Of a stretch of DNA of 64,000 bases, positions 51,278 through 59,658 are shown in pieces. A program made the position numbers and the translations under genes. The notes beneath the pieces were generated by a model that was not told the origin of the DNA, searched no databases, and saw only the letters and a list, made by a program, of their open reading frames with translations. Position 1 is the first letter of the stretch. Each line of letters starts with the position of its first letter. Origin of the DNA: Nonomuraea polychroma (GTDB lineage Bacteria > Actinomycetota > Actinomycetes > Streptosporangiales > Streptosporangiaceae); the NCBI RefSeq assembly GCF_004011505.1, contig NZ_SAUN01000001.1:6785501-6849500 (forward strand), in the 5' to 3' direction.

Positions 51278-51434
51278 CGCTCCCTGCCCATGGGTCGCTC
51301 ACCACTCCTCACTCGCTCCGCGGAGTCCCTCCTCCGTCGGGCCTCCACTCCGCTCGCTCCGTCGGGTTCGCTCCCTGCCCATGGGTCGCTCACCACTCCT
51401 CACTCGCTCCGCTCGCTCCGTCGGGTTCGCTCCC
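51278..51434. repeat. Interleaved direct repeats between lutB and lutC
   Basis: A 44-bp unit containing CCCATGGGTCGCTCACCACT recurs exactly at 51278-51321 and 51369-51412 (91-bp period). A 25-bp unit, starting CGCTCGCTCC and ending TTCGCTCCC, recurs at 51351-51375 and 51410-51434. The last codons of lutB (RTRRSERSE) are made of this repeat, so the duplication has extended the gene's end. The GAGCGAG-type simple sequence is typical of slippage. Confidence 0.85.
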
Positions 51435-52803
51435 ACCAGTCTCTGAAGGATTCGTCCGGAATCTCGGGGATGTCCCTGGTGTCGGTCCAGGCCGACAGCG
51501 GGCCGGGCAGCCGCTTCGGCACGAGCTTGCGCAGCTTGGTGGCCGCGCGCTGAGCCTTCGCGAGCCGCTTGTGGTCGTTGAAGATCCAGCCGGCGACCTT
51601 CATGCCGGCCCGCTCGGCCGCCGCGTGCGGGGCCTTGGCCCGCAGGTCCACCAGGACTTCCGGGATGTCGATGGCGACCGGGCAGACCTCGTAGCAGGCG
51701 CCGCACAGGCTGGAGGCGTACGGCAGCGAGGCGTCCAGGTCGGAGCCCATGCCGCGTAGCTGAGGCGTGAGGATCGCGCCGATCGGGCCCGGATAGACGG
51801 ACCCGTACGCGTGGCCGCCCGCCCGCTCGTAGACCGGGCACACGTTCAGGCAGGCCGAGCAGCGGATGCAGCGCAGCGCCTGTCGGCCCACCTCGTCGGC
51901 GAGCACGTCGGTGCGGCCGTTGTCGAGCAGCACCAGGTGGAAGTCCTGGCCTTCGACGGCGCCCGTCCACATGCTCGTATAGGGATTCATCCGCTCACCC
52001 GTGGAGCTACGCGGAAGGAGCTGGAGGAACACCTCCAGGTCCCGCCAGGAGGGCAGGAGCTTCTCGATCCCGACCACGCTGATGAGCGTCCGCGGGAGGG
52101 TCAGGCACATGCGGCCGTTGCCCTCCGACTCCAGCACCACCAGCGTGCCGGTCTCGGCGACCATGAAGTTGGCGCCCGAGATCGCGACCTTGCTCTTGAG
52201 GAACCGTTCGCGCAGGTGGAGCCGGGCGGCTTCGGCCAGGGCCGGCGGATCGTCGGTCAGGTTCTCCGGGACCTTGGGCATCTTGTCCAGGAAGATCTCG
52301 CGGATCTCCGACCGGTTGCGGTGAATGGCGGGGACCAGGATGTGGCTGGGGAAGTCGTCACCGAGCTGCACGATCAGCTCAGCCAGGTCCGTCTCGTACG
52401 CGGTGATGCCCTCCGCGGCGAGCGCGTCGTTCAGGTTGATCTCCTGGGTGGCCATGGACTTGACCTTGACCACCTCGGTCTCGCCCGTGGCCTTGACCAG
52501 GCCGGCGACGATGCGGTTGGCCTCGGCCGCGTCCCTCGCCCAGTGGACCGTGCCGCCCGCCCTGGTGACGGCCTCCTCCATCTGGATCAGGTAGCGGTCG
52601 AGATTGCGGAGCGTGTGGTCCTTGATCGCCTTGCCGGCCGCGCGCAGCTCCTGCCAGTCGGGCAGTTCGCCGACGACGCTCGCCCGCTTGCCGCGGATGG
52701 TGTGGGTGGCCTTGCGGAGATTGAAACGAAGCTGCGAGTTTTGTACAGCTTTCTCGGCGTTTTTTGGGAAACTTCCAGGCATACCGATGAACGTCGCGCT
52801 CAC
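51400..52803 (-). CDS. lutB: Lactate utilisation protein B (Fe-S LUD protein)
   Basis: A 467-residue iron-sulfur subunit of LutABC. The N-terminal LUD domain includes VKSMATQEINLNDALAAEGI and AISGANFMVAETGTLVVLES. Two 4Fe-4S motifs follow: CIRCSACLNVCPVY and CGACYEVCPVAIDIPE. The DUF3390 C-terminus has GWIFNDHKRLAKAQ. The GTG at 52803 follows GGAGG and overlaps the lutA stop (GTGA), giving translational coupling. The last residues, RTRRSERSE, derive from a local DNA repeat. Confidence 0.95.
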   Translation of the reverse strand: MSATFIGMPGSFPKNAEKAVQNSQLRFNLRKATHTIRGKRASVVGELPDWQELRAAGKAIKDHTLRNLDRYLIQMEEAVTRAGGTVHWARDAAEANRIVAGLVKATGETEVVKVKSMATQEINLNDALAAEGITAYETDLAELIVQLGDDFPSHILVPAIHRNRSEIREIFLDKMPKVPENLTDDPPALAEAARLHLRERFLKSKVAISGANFMVAETGTLVVLESEGNGRMCLTLPRTLISVVGIEKLLPSWRDLEVFLQLLPRSSTGERMNPYTSMWTGAVEGQDFHLVLLDNGRTDVLADEVGRQALRCIRCSACLNVCPVYERAGGHAYGSVYPGPIGAILTPQLRGMGSDLDASLPYASSLCGACYEVCPVAIDIPEVLVDLRAKAPHAAAERAGMKVAGWIFNDHKRLAKAQRAATKLRKLVPKRLPGPLSAWTDTRDIPEIPDESFRDWWERTRRSERSE

Positions 52804-53531
52804 TGGACCTCCTCCGTCGACGCGAGGATCTCGGCCAGGTGCATCGTCCTGACACCGGTCTTCTGGCGGCTCAGCGTGCCGCCGATGTGCATCAGGCACG
52901 AGTTGTCCGCCGCGCACAACACCTCGGCGCCGGTGTCCAGGATGCTGCGGGTCTTGTCGGCGCCCATCGCGGCGGAGACGGCCGGGTTCTTGACCGCGAA
53001 CGTGCCACCGAAGCCGCAGCACTCCTCGGCCCCGGGCAGCGGCACCAGCTCCAGGCCGCGGACGTGCTGGAGCAGCCGGGTCGGCCGGTCGCCGAGGTGG
53101 AGGCCGCGGAGCGAGTGGCACGTCGGGTGATATGTCACCCGGTGCGGGAAATATGCTCCGACGTCCTCAACCTTCAGTACATCGATCAGGAACTCCGACA
53201 GCTCGTACACCTTGGGCGCCACTTCGGCGATCGCCGCCGCCCCCTTGCTGCCCGGGCGCGCCAGCTTCGGGTACTGCTCGCGCACCATGGCCGCGCACGA
53301 GCCCGACGGCGCGACGACGGCGTCGTAGCCGGCGAAGACCTCGGTGAAGTGCCGCGCCAGCCGCACGCCCTCCGCGCGGTAGCCCGTATTGACGTGCATC
53401 TGGCCGCAGCACGTCTGGGCGGCGGGGAAGTCCACGTCGCAGCCGAGCCTGCGCAGCAGCGACACGACCGCCTTGCCGGTGCCGGGGAAGAGCGTGTCGT
53501 TCACGCACGTGATGAACAGGGCGACTCGCAC
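52800..53531 (-). CDS. lutA: Lactate utilisation protein A (CCG-domain Fe-S protein)
   Basis: A 243-residue heterodisulfide-reductase-like subunit of LutABC. It has two cysteine-rich CCG domains: AAQTCCGQMHVNTGYRAEG and GAEECCGFGGTFAVKNPAVS, with partner cysteines in LFITCVND, VTYHPTCHSLRG and SGSCAAMV. The GTG 53531 has AAGGAGAG upstream. It is the first gene of lutABC and is divergent from the GntR regulator. Two operators and a 12-bp leader hairpin lie upstream. Confidence 0.95.
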   Translation of the reverse strand: MRVALFITCVNDTLFPGTGKAVVSLLRRLGCDVDFPAAQTCCGQMHVNTGYRAEGVRLARHFTEVFAGYDAVVAPSGSCAAMVREQYPKLARPGSKGAAAIAEVAPKVYELSEFLIDVLKVEDVGAYFPHRVTYHPTCHSLRGLHLGDRPTRLLQHVRGLELVPLPGAEECCGFGGTFAVKNPAVSAAMGADKTRSILDTGAEVLCAADNSCLMHIGGTLSRQKTGVRTMHLAEILASTEEVQ

Positions 53532-53567
53532 GGCTCTCCTTCCAAGGCCAATGAGAAATCTGCCAAG

Positions 53568-53617
53568 TGGACTGCCGCTACGGCGCTTTCCAGACGCGAC
53601 AGTAGAGCGGCAGTCCA
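53568..53617 (-). promoter_or_regulatory. Leader hairpin upstream of lutA
   Basis: TGGACTGCCGCT (53568-53579) and AGCGGCAGTCCA (53606-53617) pair perfectly over 12 bp, 37-86 bases upstream of the lutA start in the leftward transcript. A second inverted repeat, CCAACGAG (53615-53622) with CTCGTTGG (53630-53637), overlaps its end by 3 bases, so the two structures compete. This could be attenuation or an extra protein site. Confidence 0.6.
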
Positions 53618-53639
53618 ACGAGCAGGTCTCTCGTTGGTA

Positions 53640-53666
53640 TGGTCCTACCACAGTGTGGTCTGACCA
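53640..53666. promoter_or_regulatory. Two LldR/FadR-type operators
   Basis: TGGTCCTACCA (53640-53650) and TGGTCTGACCA (53656-53666) both fit TGGTNNNACCA. The known consensus for the GntR-family lactate repressor LldR is TNGTNNNACNA. Centres are 16 bp apart, in the divergent region 20-46 bases before the regulator start. Confidence 0.85.
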
Positions 53667-53685
53667 TATCAGGGAGGTTGACGGG

Positions 53686-54393
53686 GTGGACGGCGGCGGC
53701 TGGCGTCCGGTCAAGCGCACGCGGACGTTCGAAGACGTGCTCGCGCAGATCGAGCGGCGCATCGCCGAGGACGGCCTGACCGCGGGCGACCGCCTGCCCG
53801 CCGAGCGCCAGCTCGCCGAGCAGCTCGGCGTCAGCCGCTCGTCGGTACGGGAGGCCATGCGCGTGCTGGAGAGCCTCGGCGTGGTGTCCTCGCAGGTCGG
53901 CCGGGGCCCGGACGCCGGCGCCGTGCTGATCTCGCGCCCTGACTCGGCGCTGACCGACCTGCTCAGGCTGCATCTGGGCCTGGCCAGCCTGGAGCTGCGC
54001 GAGGTGATCGACACCCGGCACATGATCGAGCAGTGGGCGGCCTCCCGCGCCGCCGCCGCGCGGGCCGACACCTCGGCGCTCGCCGACGCACTCTCCGGGA
54101 TGGACGCGGCGCGGACGGCGGAGGAGTTCGTGGAGCACGACACGGCTTTCCACTGCGCGATCGCGGACGCGTCGGGCAATCGGCTCATCTCCGCCATCAT
54201 GCGCTCGCTGCGCGACTCGATGCGGAGGTACGCGGTCGAAGCGGTCGAGCGGCTGGGTGACACGTCGATCCTGCGCGCCGATCACGTACGCATCCTGGAG
54301 GCGATCGAGCGGGGCGAGGCGGACGAAGCCGCTCGGGCCGTCTCCGAGCACCTGGCCCACGCGTACCCGTCGCTGTTCTCCGACGGCCATTGA
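53686..54393 (+). CDS. GntR/FadR-family regulator of the lut operon
   Basis: A 235-residue regulator with an N-terminal winged HTH (RIAEDGLTAGDRLPAERQLA then EQLGVSRSSVREAMRVLESL, about 20-75) and a C-terminal FCD helical ligand domain (LRLHLGLASLELREVIDTRH, then EHDTAFHCAIADASGNRLIS). The FCD domain binds metal and carboxylates; the ligand is probably lactate. The GTG 53686 has AGGGAGG 8 bases upstream (53671-53677). Divergent orientation and two LldR-type operators strongly imply autoregulated control of lutABC. Confidence 0.92.
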   Translation: MDGGGWRPVKRTRTFEDVLAQIERRIAEDGLTAGDRLPAERQLAEQLGVSRSSVREAMRVLESLGVVSSQVGRGPDAGAVLISRPDSALTDLLRLHLGLASLELREVIDTRHMIEQWAASRAAAARADTSALADALSGMDAARTAEEFVEHDTAFHCAIADASGNRLISAIMRSLRDSMRRYAVEAVERLGDTSILRADHVRILEAIERGEADEAARAVSEHLAHAYPSLFSDGH

Positions 54394-54452
54394 TGTCATT
54401 CCCGCATGTCGGCTTCTCTGCGACTCGCCCCCTGTACGGGCGTTGCGGCGGG

Positions 54453-55163
54453 TCAGCTGGTGCGGCCGAGGGGTGTGGAGCCCGGGGCCGGGTTGGACTG
54501 GCGGGAGAACGTTCGGATGGCGGCGAGCGGGCTGCGGGCGGCACGCTGCAGGCGGGTCAGCTCCCGCACGGTGCACGCGCACAACACGGCCGCCACCGCC
54601 GCGCACCCCAGCTCCAGCACTCCCATCCCCGTCAGGCCCACGGCGGACGCGTCGAGCGGCAGCCGGATGGTGATCAACGCGAGCGTCGCCAGCCAGCTCA
54701 CCCACCAGGCCGCGAGCAACCACAACCACCGCCCCCGCTGCCCTGCGGGCGGCCTGGTGCCCCGCCACACCTCGTCGACCAGCACCGCGGGAGCGACCAG
54801 GTTCACGCCGGGGATCAGCCATGCGGCCGCGACCGGGCCCGTCGGGGCCGAGCGGTCGTTGGCCTGCCTGGCCCGCACCAGCCAGGTCACGTAGGCGGCG
54901 CCCGCCGCGATCGAGGTGCCGGCCACCAGCATGATCAGCAGTGCGAACACCGTCACGGCCCCCACGACCGCCTCCGCGTCGGCCCCGTGCGGTCGCCCGC
55001 CGAACTCGGCGAGCTGGGCCGCGAGCCGGTGACCGCGGGTGTGTTCGAAGATCACAAGAGCGGCGAGGGAGAGGACCTGTGCGGTGAGCGTCACGTAAAC
55101 GGCAGAGGCGGCTCTGGTAGGCGGTGCCTGGGTGTAGCGCACGATGTTCTCCCCCCGGGCCAT
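54453..55163 (-). CDS. DUF4328-type membrane protein
   Basis: A 236-residue protein with about five hydrophobic segments, such as AVYVTLTAQVLSLAALVIFE, GAVTVFALLIMLVAGTSIAA and WLLAAWWVSWLATLALITI, and the DUF4328 hallmark PVAAAWLIPGVNLVAPAVLV with VDEVWRG. The cytoplasmic tail is basic. Function unknown. It is convergent with the GntR gene and follows the response regulator on the same strand after a 46-base gap. Confidence 0.75.
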   Translation of the reverse strand: MARGENIVRYTQAPPTRAASAVYVTLTAQVLSLAALVIFEHTRGHRLAAQLAEFGGRPHGADAEAVVGAVTVFALLIMLVAGTSIAAGAAYVTWLVRARQANDRSAPTGPVAAAWLIPGVNLVAPAVLVDEVWRGTRPPAGQRGRWLWLLAAWWVSWLATLALITIRLPLDASAVGLTGMGVLELGCAAVAAVLCACTVRELTRLQRAARSPLAAIRTFSRQSNPAPGSTPLGRTS

Positions 55164-55209
55164 GCGCTGAGGTTCTGATTCACTTGTATCCCGGCAGCCC
55201 CGTCATTAA

Positions 55210-55857
55210 TCAGCTCACCACGCCGGATTCCCACGCCCAAGCTGCGATTCCCACCCGATTTCTGACACCGAGCTTGGCCTGGATGCTGCCCAGATGCGTC
55301 TTGACCGTCGACAGGGACACGAACAGCTCCGCGGCGACCTCCTGGTTGGTCCGCCCCCTGGCCACCAGCCGCACGACGTCCAGCTCGCGGTCGGTCAGCG
55401 GGTTGTTCGCCGGGAGCGCGGCCTGTGGGGGCCCGGTCAGATGCTGCAGCAGCCGTACCGTCACCGACGGCGACACCAGCGCGTCGCCCACCGCGGCCGC
55501 CCTGACCGCCTCGATCAGCAGCGTGGGCCCGCTGTCCTTGAGCAGGAACCCGGTCGCGCCCGAGCGCAGCGCCCCGTACACGTACTCGTCCAGGTCGAAC
55601 GTCGTGACGATGACCACCCGCAGCGGGTTCTCCACGCCGGGACCGGCCAGGATCCTGGTCACCTCGATCCCGTCGAGCTTGGGCATCCTGATGTCGAGCA
55701 GGCACACGTCCGGCCGCAGCCGCCTGGCCTCGGCGACGGCCTCGGCCCCGTCGGCCACCGCCGCGACGACCTCCATGTCCGGTTGAGCGTCCAAAATCAT
55801 CTGGAAGCCGGTGCGCACCAGTTGCTGGTCGTCGGCGATGAGAACCCGAATAGTCAC
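55210..55857 (-). CDS. NarL/LuxR-type response regulator
   Basis: A 215-residue response regulator. In the receiver domain the acidic pocket is LIADDQQ, the phosphoacceptor Asp is in VCLLDIRMPKLDG, and the Lys is in GFLLKDSGP. The C-terminal LuxR HTH (about 150-212) is LTDRELDVVRLVARGRTNQE then LFVSLSTVKTHLGSIQAKLG. No histidine kinase is adjacent, so its kinase lies elsewhere. It is divergent from an ABC/FtsX transporter, which is the likely target. Confidence 0.93.
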   Translation of the reverse strand: MTIRVLIADDQQLVRTGFQMILDAQPDMEVVAAVADGAEAVAEARRLRPDVCLLDIRMPKLDGIEVTRILAGPGVENPLRVVIVTTFDLDEYVYGALRSGATGFLLKDSGPTLLIEAVRAAAVGDALVSPSVTVRLLQHLTGPPQAALPANNPLTDRELDVVRLVARGRTNQEVAAELFVSLSTVKTHLGSIQAKLGVRNRVGIAAWAWESGVVS

Positions 55858-55947
55858 GCCCCAACTCTAGAGATCAGCCGTTCGGCCGATGGCGGTATGG
55901 ACGCACGGCCGATCCGCCGCCCCCGGCCGGCCGGAAGCCTGTACGTC

Positions 55948-56625
55948 ATGAACGATGTGCTTGTTGGACGAGCCCTGGCCAAACGGTTCGGGCAGACGGT
56001 CGCCCTGGGCGGCGTGGACATCACGGTACGGGCCGGCGAAGCCGTGGCGATCATGGGGCCGAGCGGTTCCGGCAAGTCGACCCTGCTCCACTGCCTGGCC
56101 GGCATCATGAAGCCGGACGCGGGCGAGGTGCACCTGCTCGGGCAGCGCATCGACGCGATGGGCGAGCGGCAGCGCAGCGCGCTGCGCCGTACCCGCTTCG
56201 GTTTCGTCTTCCAGTTCGGCCAGCTCCTGTCCGAGCTGCCCGCCGAGGAGAACGTGGCGCTCCCGCTCATGCTCGGCGGCGTGCCGAGGGCCCAGGCGGT
56301 ACGTCAGGCGCGCGAATGGTTCCCACCACTCGGCCTGCACACGATGGAGTCCAGGCGGCCGGGCGAGCTGTCGGGCGGGCAGGCGCAGCGGGTGGCGATC
56401 GCCAGGGCGCTGGTGACCAGGCCGGCCGTGGTGTTCGCCGACGAGCCCACGGGGGCGCTCGACCAGCAGACCGGGCAGGACACGATGCGCCTGCTGGTCG
56501 AGGCCACGAAGCACAACGACGCCTCGCTGATCGTGGTCACCCACGACCCGAACGTGGCCGCCTGGTGCGACCGCACGGTCGAGGTCCGCGACGGCCGGCT
56601 CCTGGTGACCGGGGTGCAGGCGTGA
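55948..56625 (+). CDS. ABC transporter ATP-binding protein (MacB/LolD type)
   Basis: A 225-residue ATPase. Walker A is IMGPSGSGKSTLLHCLAGIM, Q-loop FVFQFGQLLSELPAEENVAL, signature LSGGQAQRVAIARAL, Walker B VVFADEPTGALD, H-loop VVTHD. The type works with FtsX-like permeases in mechanotransmission or efflux. The stop overlaps the permease GTG (GTGA). It is divergent from the response regulator across about 90 bases. Confidence 0.93.
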   Translation: MNDVLVGRALAKRFGQTVALGGVDITVRAGEAVAIMGPSGSGKSTLLHCLAGIMKPDAGEVHLLGQRIDAMGERQRSALRRTRFGFVFQFGQLLSELPAEENVALPLMLGGVPRAQAVRQAREWFPPLGLHTMESRRPGELSGGQAQRVAIARALVTRPAVVFADEPTGALDQQTGQDTMRLLVEATKHNDASLIVVTHDPNVAAWCDRTVEVRDGRLLVTGVQA

Positions 56626-58559
56626 ACCTCGAGCTGACCTGGCGGCTGCTCAGAGGCGGCGGTCGCAGGGGCCTGCTGGGCACCTGGCTCACGCTGGGCG
56701 CGGTCGCCGTGTCCACGGCCCTGCTGCTGTTCGCCGTGGCCGCGAACTTCGCCTTCGACGCCAGGGCCGACCGCGGCGCCTGGCGCAACCCGGTCCCCGC
56801 CGTGTCGGGCGCGGTCGCCATCGAGGTGTCGCGCTACGACTACGTACGCGACCAGACGATCAACGTCGTCGACCTGGCCGCCTTGAAACCAGATGTGCCT
56901 GCTCCGCCTGGAATGCCGCGTTTTCCGCGGCCGGGCGAGGCGTGGTTGTCGCCCGCACTCGCCGAGCTGGTCAGGCAACTCCCCGGCGACCAGCTCGCCA
57001 AGCGTTACCCGGACGTGCGAGGGATCCTCGGCGACGAGGCGCTGGTCCACCCGGACGAGCTGGTCGCGGTGGTCGGCCACGCGCCGGACGCGCTGGAGAC
57101 GACCGCACCCCGCAGCGACGACGAGATCCTCCCCAAGCCGCCGACCAAGGTGTCGAGCCTGGCCGGCACGCCCAGCGAGGACGCGGAGGCCTACCGGGCG
57201 CTCGCACTCGTCGCGAGCGTGCTCATGGTGGTGCCGCTGCTGGTGTTCGGCGGCGCCGCGGCCAGGCTGACGGTGGCCAGGCGCGACCAGCGCCTCGCCG
57301 CGCTCCGGCTGGTGGGCGCGACGCCGGGGCAGGTGGTGAGGATGACGGTGGCCGAGGCGATGATCGTGGCGCTGGCCGGCGCGCTCACGGGGGCCGCCGC
57401 CTTCGCCCTGGCCGTGCCGCTGCTGGCCAGGATCGAGATGCAGGGCGGCACGTGGTTCGCCGGCGATCTGTTCCCCAGCCCGCTCTCCCTCGCCGGCGTG
57501 CTGGTCGCGGTGCCGCTGCTGGTGGGGCTGTCGGCGGTGGCCGGGCTGCGCCGGGTCGTGGTGAGCCCGCTCGGCGTGGCCAAGCGGGAGACGCCGCCCG
57601 CCCTGCGGTTCGTACGGGTGCTCGCCCTGCTCGTGGTGCTGGCCGTCTTCCCCCTGCTCGCCAGGGACACCAGCGTCGCGATCGTCGCCGTGGCGCTCGC
57701 CCTGGCGTTCCTGTGCGTCAACCTGGTCGGCCCGTGGGTGGTGGGCCTGATCGGCAGGATCACGGCGGGCACCGCACGCGGCCCGGCCGGGCTCCTGGCC
57801 GGCCGGAGGCTGGTGGACGATCCGCGCTCGGCCTGGCGCACGGTGAGCGGCGTGGCGCTGACCGGCTTCGTGGCGGGCTTCCTCGGCCTGCTCAGCCCGG
57901 ACGGGTTCACCGGGGATGCCGCCGCGCCTCCCCAGCTCAGCGTCACGGCGGCCGCCGGGCGGGTGGAGCAGGTGACCGAGCAGGCGCGCGAGCGGCTCGC
58001 GGCGGCGAAGGTGCCGGCCACCGTGAAGTCGTCGAAGCAGACCGTGGTCGCCGCCCTGGGCAGCTCCGCGGACGCGGCCACGGTGGACCGGGCGCGCACC
58101 GCGCTCGCCGGGCTCGTCCCCGGCCGCACTCCCACGACCGAGGCCGACGACCAGCGATTCGGCATCGACATCCTGGCCGACATCCGCGTGGGCACGATCG
58201 TCGTGCTGTCGGTGTCGTTCCTGGTGGCCATCGCCAGCGCGGGCATCACGGCCGCGTCCTCGATCCTGGACCGGCGGCAGACGTACGGGCTGCTGCGGCT
58301 GGCCGGCACGCCGCTGGAGGTGCTCGACCGGGCGCGGCGCGCGGAGACGCTCATCCCGCTGACCGTGATGGGCGGCGGGGCGATCCTGGTCGGGGCGTTC
58401 TGCGCCACACCGTTCATGGCCGGCCAGATCAGCACGGTCGGGATGATCACGCTGGTGGGCTGTGTCGTCGCCGGGTTCGCCGGGGTGATCGGGGCGGGGG
58501 CCATGAGCAGGCCGCTGCTCAGATCGGTCACCACCGACCCGGCCCCGCGCCCCGACTGA
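56622..58559 (+). CDS. FtsX-like ABC permease
   Basis: A 645-residue membrane protein. One N-terminal helix (LGTWLTLGAVAVSTALLLFA) is followed by an extracytoplasmic stretch, then FtsX domains with helices such as ALVASVLMVVPLLVFGGAAA, VALAGALTGAAAFALAVPL and VLALLVVLAVFPLL. A second extracytoplasmic region comes before the last FtsX block (IVVLSVSFLVAIASAGITAA). It starts at a GTG overlapping the ATPase stop. Together the two form one transporter, probably for antimicrobial resistance or envelope work; the cargo is unknown. Confidence 0.9.
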   Translation: MNLELTWRLLRGGGRRGLLGTWLTLGAVAVSTALLLFAVAANFAFDARADRGAWRNPVPAVSGAVAIEVSRYDYVRDQTINVVDLAALKPDVPAPPGMPRFPRPGEAWLSPALAELVRQLPGDQLAKRYPDVRGILGDEALVHPDELVAVVGHAPDALETTAPRSDDEILPKPPTKVSSLAGTPSEDAEAYRALALVASVLMVVPLLVFGGAAARLTVARRDQRLAALRLVGATPGQVVRMTVAEAMIVALAGALTGAAAFALAVPLLARIEMQGGTWFAGDLFPSPLSLAGVLVAVPLLVGLSAVAGLRRVVVSPLGVAKRETPPALRFVRVLALLVVLAVFPLLARDTSVAIVAVALALAFLCVNLVGPWVVGLIGRITAGTARGPAGLLAGRRLVDDPRSAWRTVSGVALTGFVAGFLGLLSPDGFTGDAAAPPQLSVTAAAGRVEQVTEQARERLAAAKVPATVKSSKQTVVAALGSSADAATVDRARTALAGLVPGRTPTTEADDQRFGIDILADIRVGTIVVLSVSFLVAIASAGITAASSILDRRQTYGLLRLAGTPLEVLDRARRAETLIPLTVMGGGAILVGAFCATPFMAGQISTVGMITLVGCVVAGFAGVIGAGAMSRPLLRSVTTDPAPRPD

Positions 58560-58610
58560 CTCCCGGCCCCGTGCCCTGACACCCCGGCTCCGCGCCCCTC
58601 CGGTGCGGTG

Positions 58611-59612
58611 CTATCCCAGGACGAGGTCGCGGATCAGCTTCAGCGAGGGCTCGTCCCGCGGGCCCATCACGAGCAGGCTGGTGACCGGGCTCTTGCGCCA
58701 CAACTCGAGGCGTTCCTTGATCCGGCCGGGCGGGCCGACGAGCGAGATGCCGTCGGCCAGCTCGTCCGGGATCGCCCGGAACGCCTCGTCCTTCCGCCCG
58801 GCCAGGTAGAGCGCCTGGATGTGCTCGGCGGCCTCGGCGTACCCCATCCTGCCGATGATGTCGGCGTGGAAGTTGCGGTGCTTGGCGCCCATGCCGCCGA
58901 TGTACAGCGTGAGCATCAGCTTCACGCCGTCCAGCGCCGCACGCACGTCGTCGGAGATCATCACCATCACCATGGCGGCGATCTCGAAGCCCTCGGAAGC
59001 GCCCGCGAGCGCCTCGCCGTACATCTCCTCGATCTTGCTGGGGAACGCGAACAGCGGCAGCCAGCCCTGGGCCACCTCGGCGGCGAGGGCGACGTTCTTC
59101 GGGCCCTCCGCCCCGAGATAGATGGGGATGTCCGAGCGGAGCGGATGCGTGATGAGCTTGAGCGGTTTGCCCAAGCCCCCCGCCAGCGGCAGCGGGTAAT
59201 GCGGGCCTTCGCTCGTCACGGGCTCCTCGCGGCGCCAGACCTTGCGCATGATCTCGACGTACTCGCGCGTTCTGGCCAAGGGTTTGGCGAACGGCTGGCC
59301 GTACCAGCCCTCCACGACCTGGGGCCCCGAGGCGCCCACGCCGAGCAGGAGCCGGCCGCCGGTCAGGTGGTCGAGGGTCATGGCGGTCATCGCCGTCGTG
59401 ACGGGCGGCCTCGCCGAGAGCTGCGCGACCGACGTGCCGAGCTTGATACGGCTGGTACGCGCTCCGTACCAGGCCAGCGGCGTGAACGCGTCGCTCCCGT
59501 ACGCCTCCGCCGTCCACACCGAGTCGTAGCCGAGCCGCTCGGCGGCCAGCACCGATTCGGTCGCGTCGTCGGCGTTGCGCTGCCAATAGCCCAACTGGAG
59601 ACCGAGCTTCAT
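58611..59612 (-). CDS. LLM-class F420-dependent oxidoreductase
   Basis: A 333-residue luciferase-like TIM-barrel enzyme. It opens MKLGLQLGYWQRNADDATES and has YDSVWTAEAYGSDAFTPLAW, LGTSVAQLSARPPVTTAMTA, LLLGVGASGPQVVEGWYGQP and PIYLGAEGPKNVALAAEVAQ, the F420-type pattern common in mycobacteria and Streptosporangiales. Coenzyme F420 use is family inference; the substrate is unknown. It is convergent with the ABC permease gene and divergent from the sulfatase gene. Confidence 0.9.
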   Translation of the reverse strand: MKLGLQLGYWQRNADDATESVLAAERLGYDSVWTAEAYGSDAFTPLAWYGARTSRIKLGTSVAQLSARPPVTTAMTAMTLDHLTGGRLLLGVGASGPQVVEGWYGQPFAKPLARTREYVEIMRKVWRREEPVTSEGPHYPLPLAGGLGKPLKLITHPLRSDIPIYLGAEGPKNVALAAEVAQGWLPLFAFPSKIEEMYGEALAGASEGFEIAAMVMVMISDDVRAALDGVKLMLTLYIGGMGAKHRNFHADIIGRMGYAEAAEHIQALYLAGRKDEAFRAIPDELADGISLVGPPGRIKERLELWRKSPVTSLLVMGPRDEPSLKLIRDLVLG

Positions 59613-59658
59613 AGGACACCTCCGGAATTAAGTTCTATTACGGCCGCGGCAGGCTCGG

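Noticed and set aside
51369..51434. CRISPR-like interpretation of the lutB-lutC repeats
   Set aside because: Only two copies of each unit, overlapping each other and simple-sequence in nature, with no cas genes.
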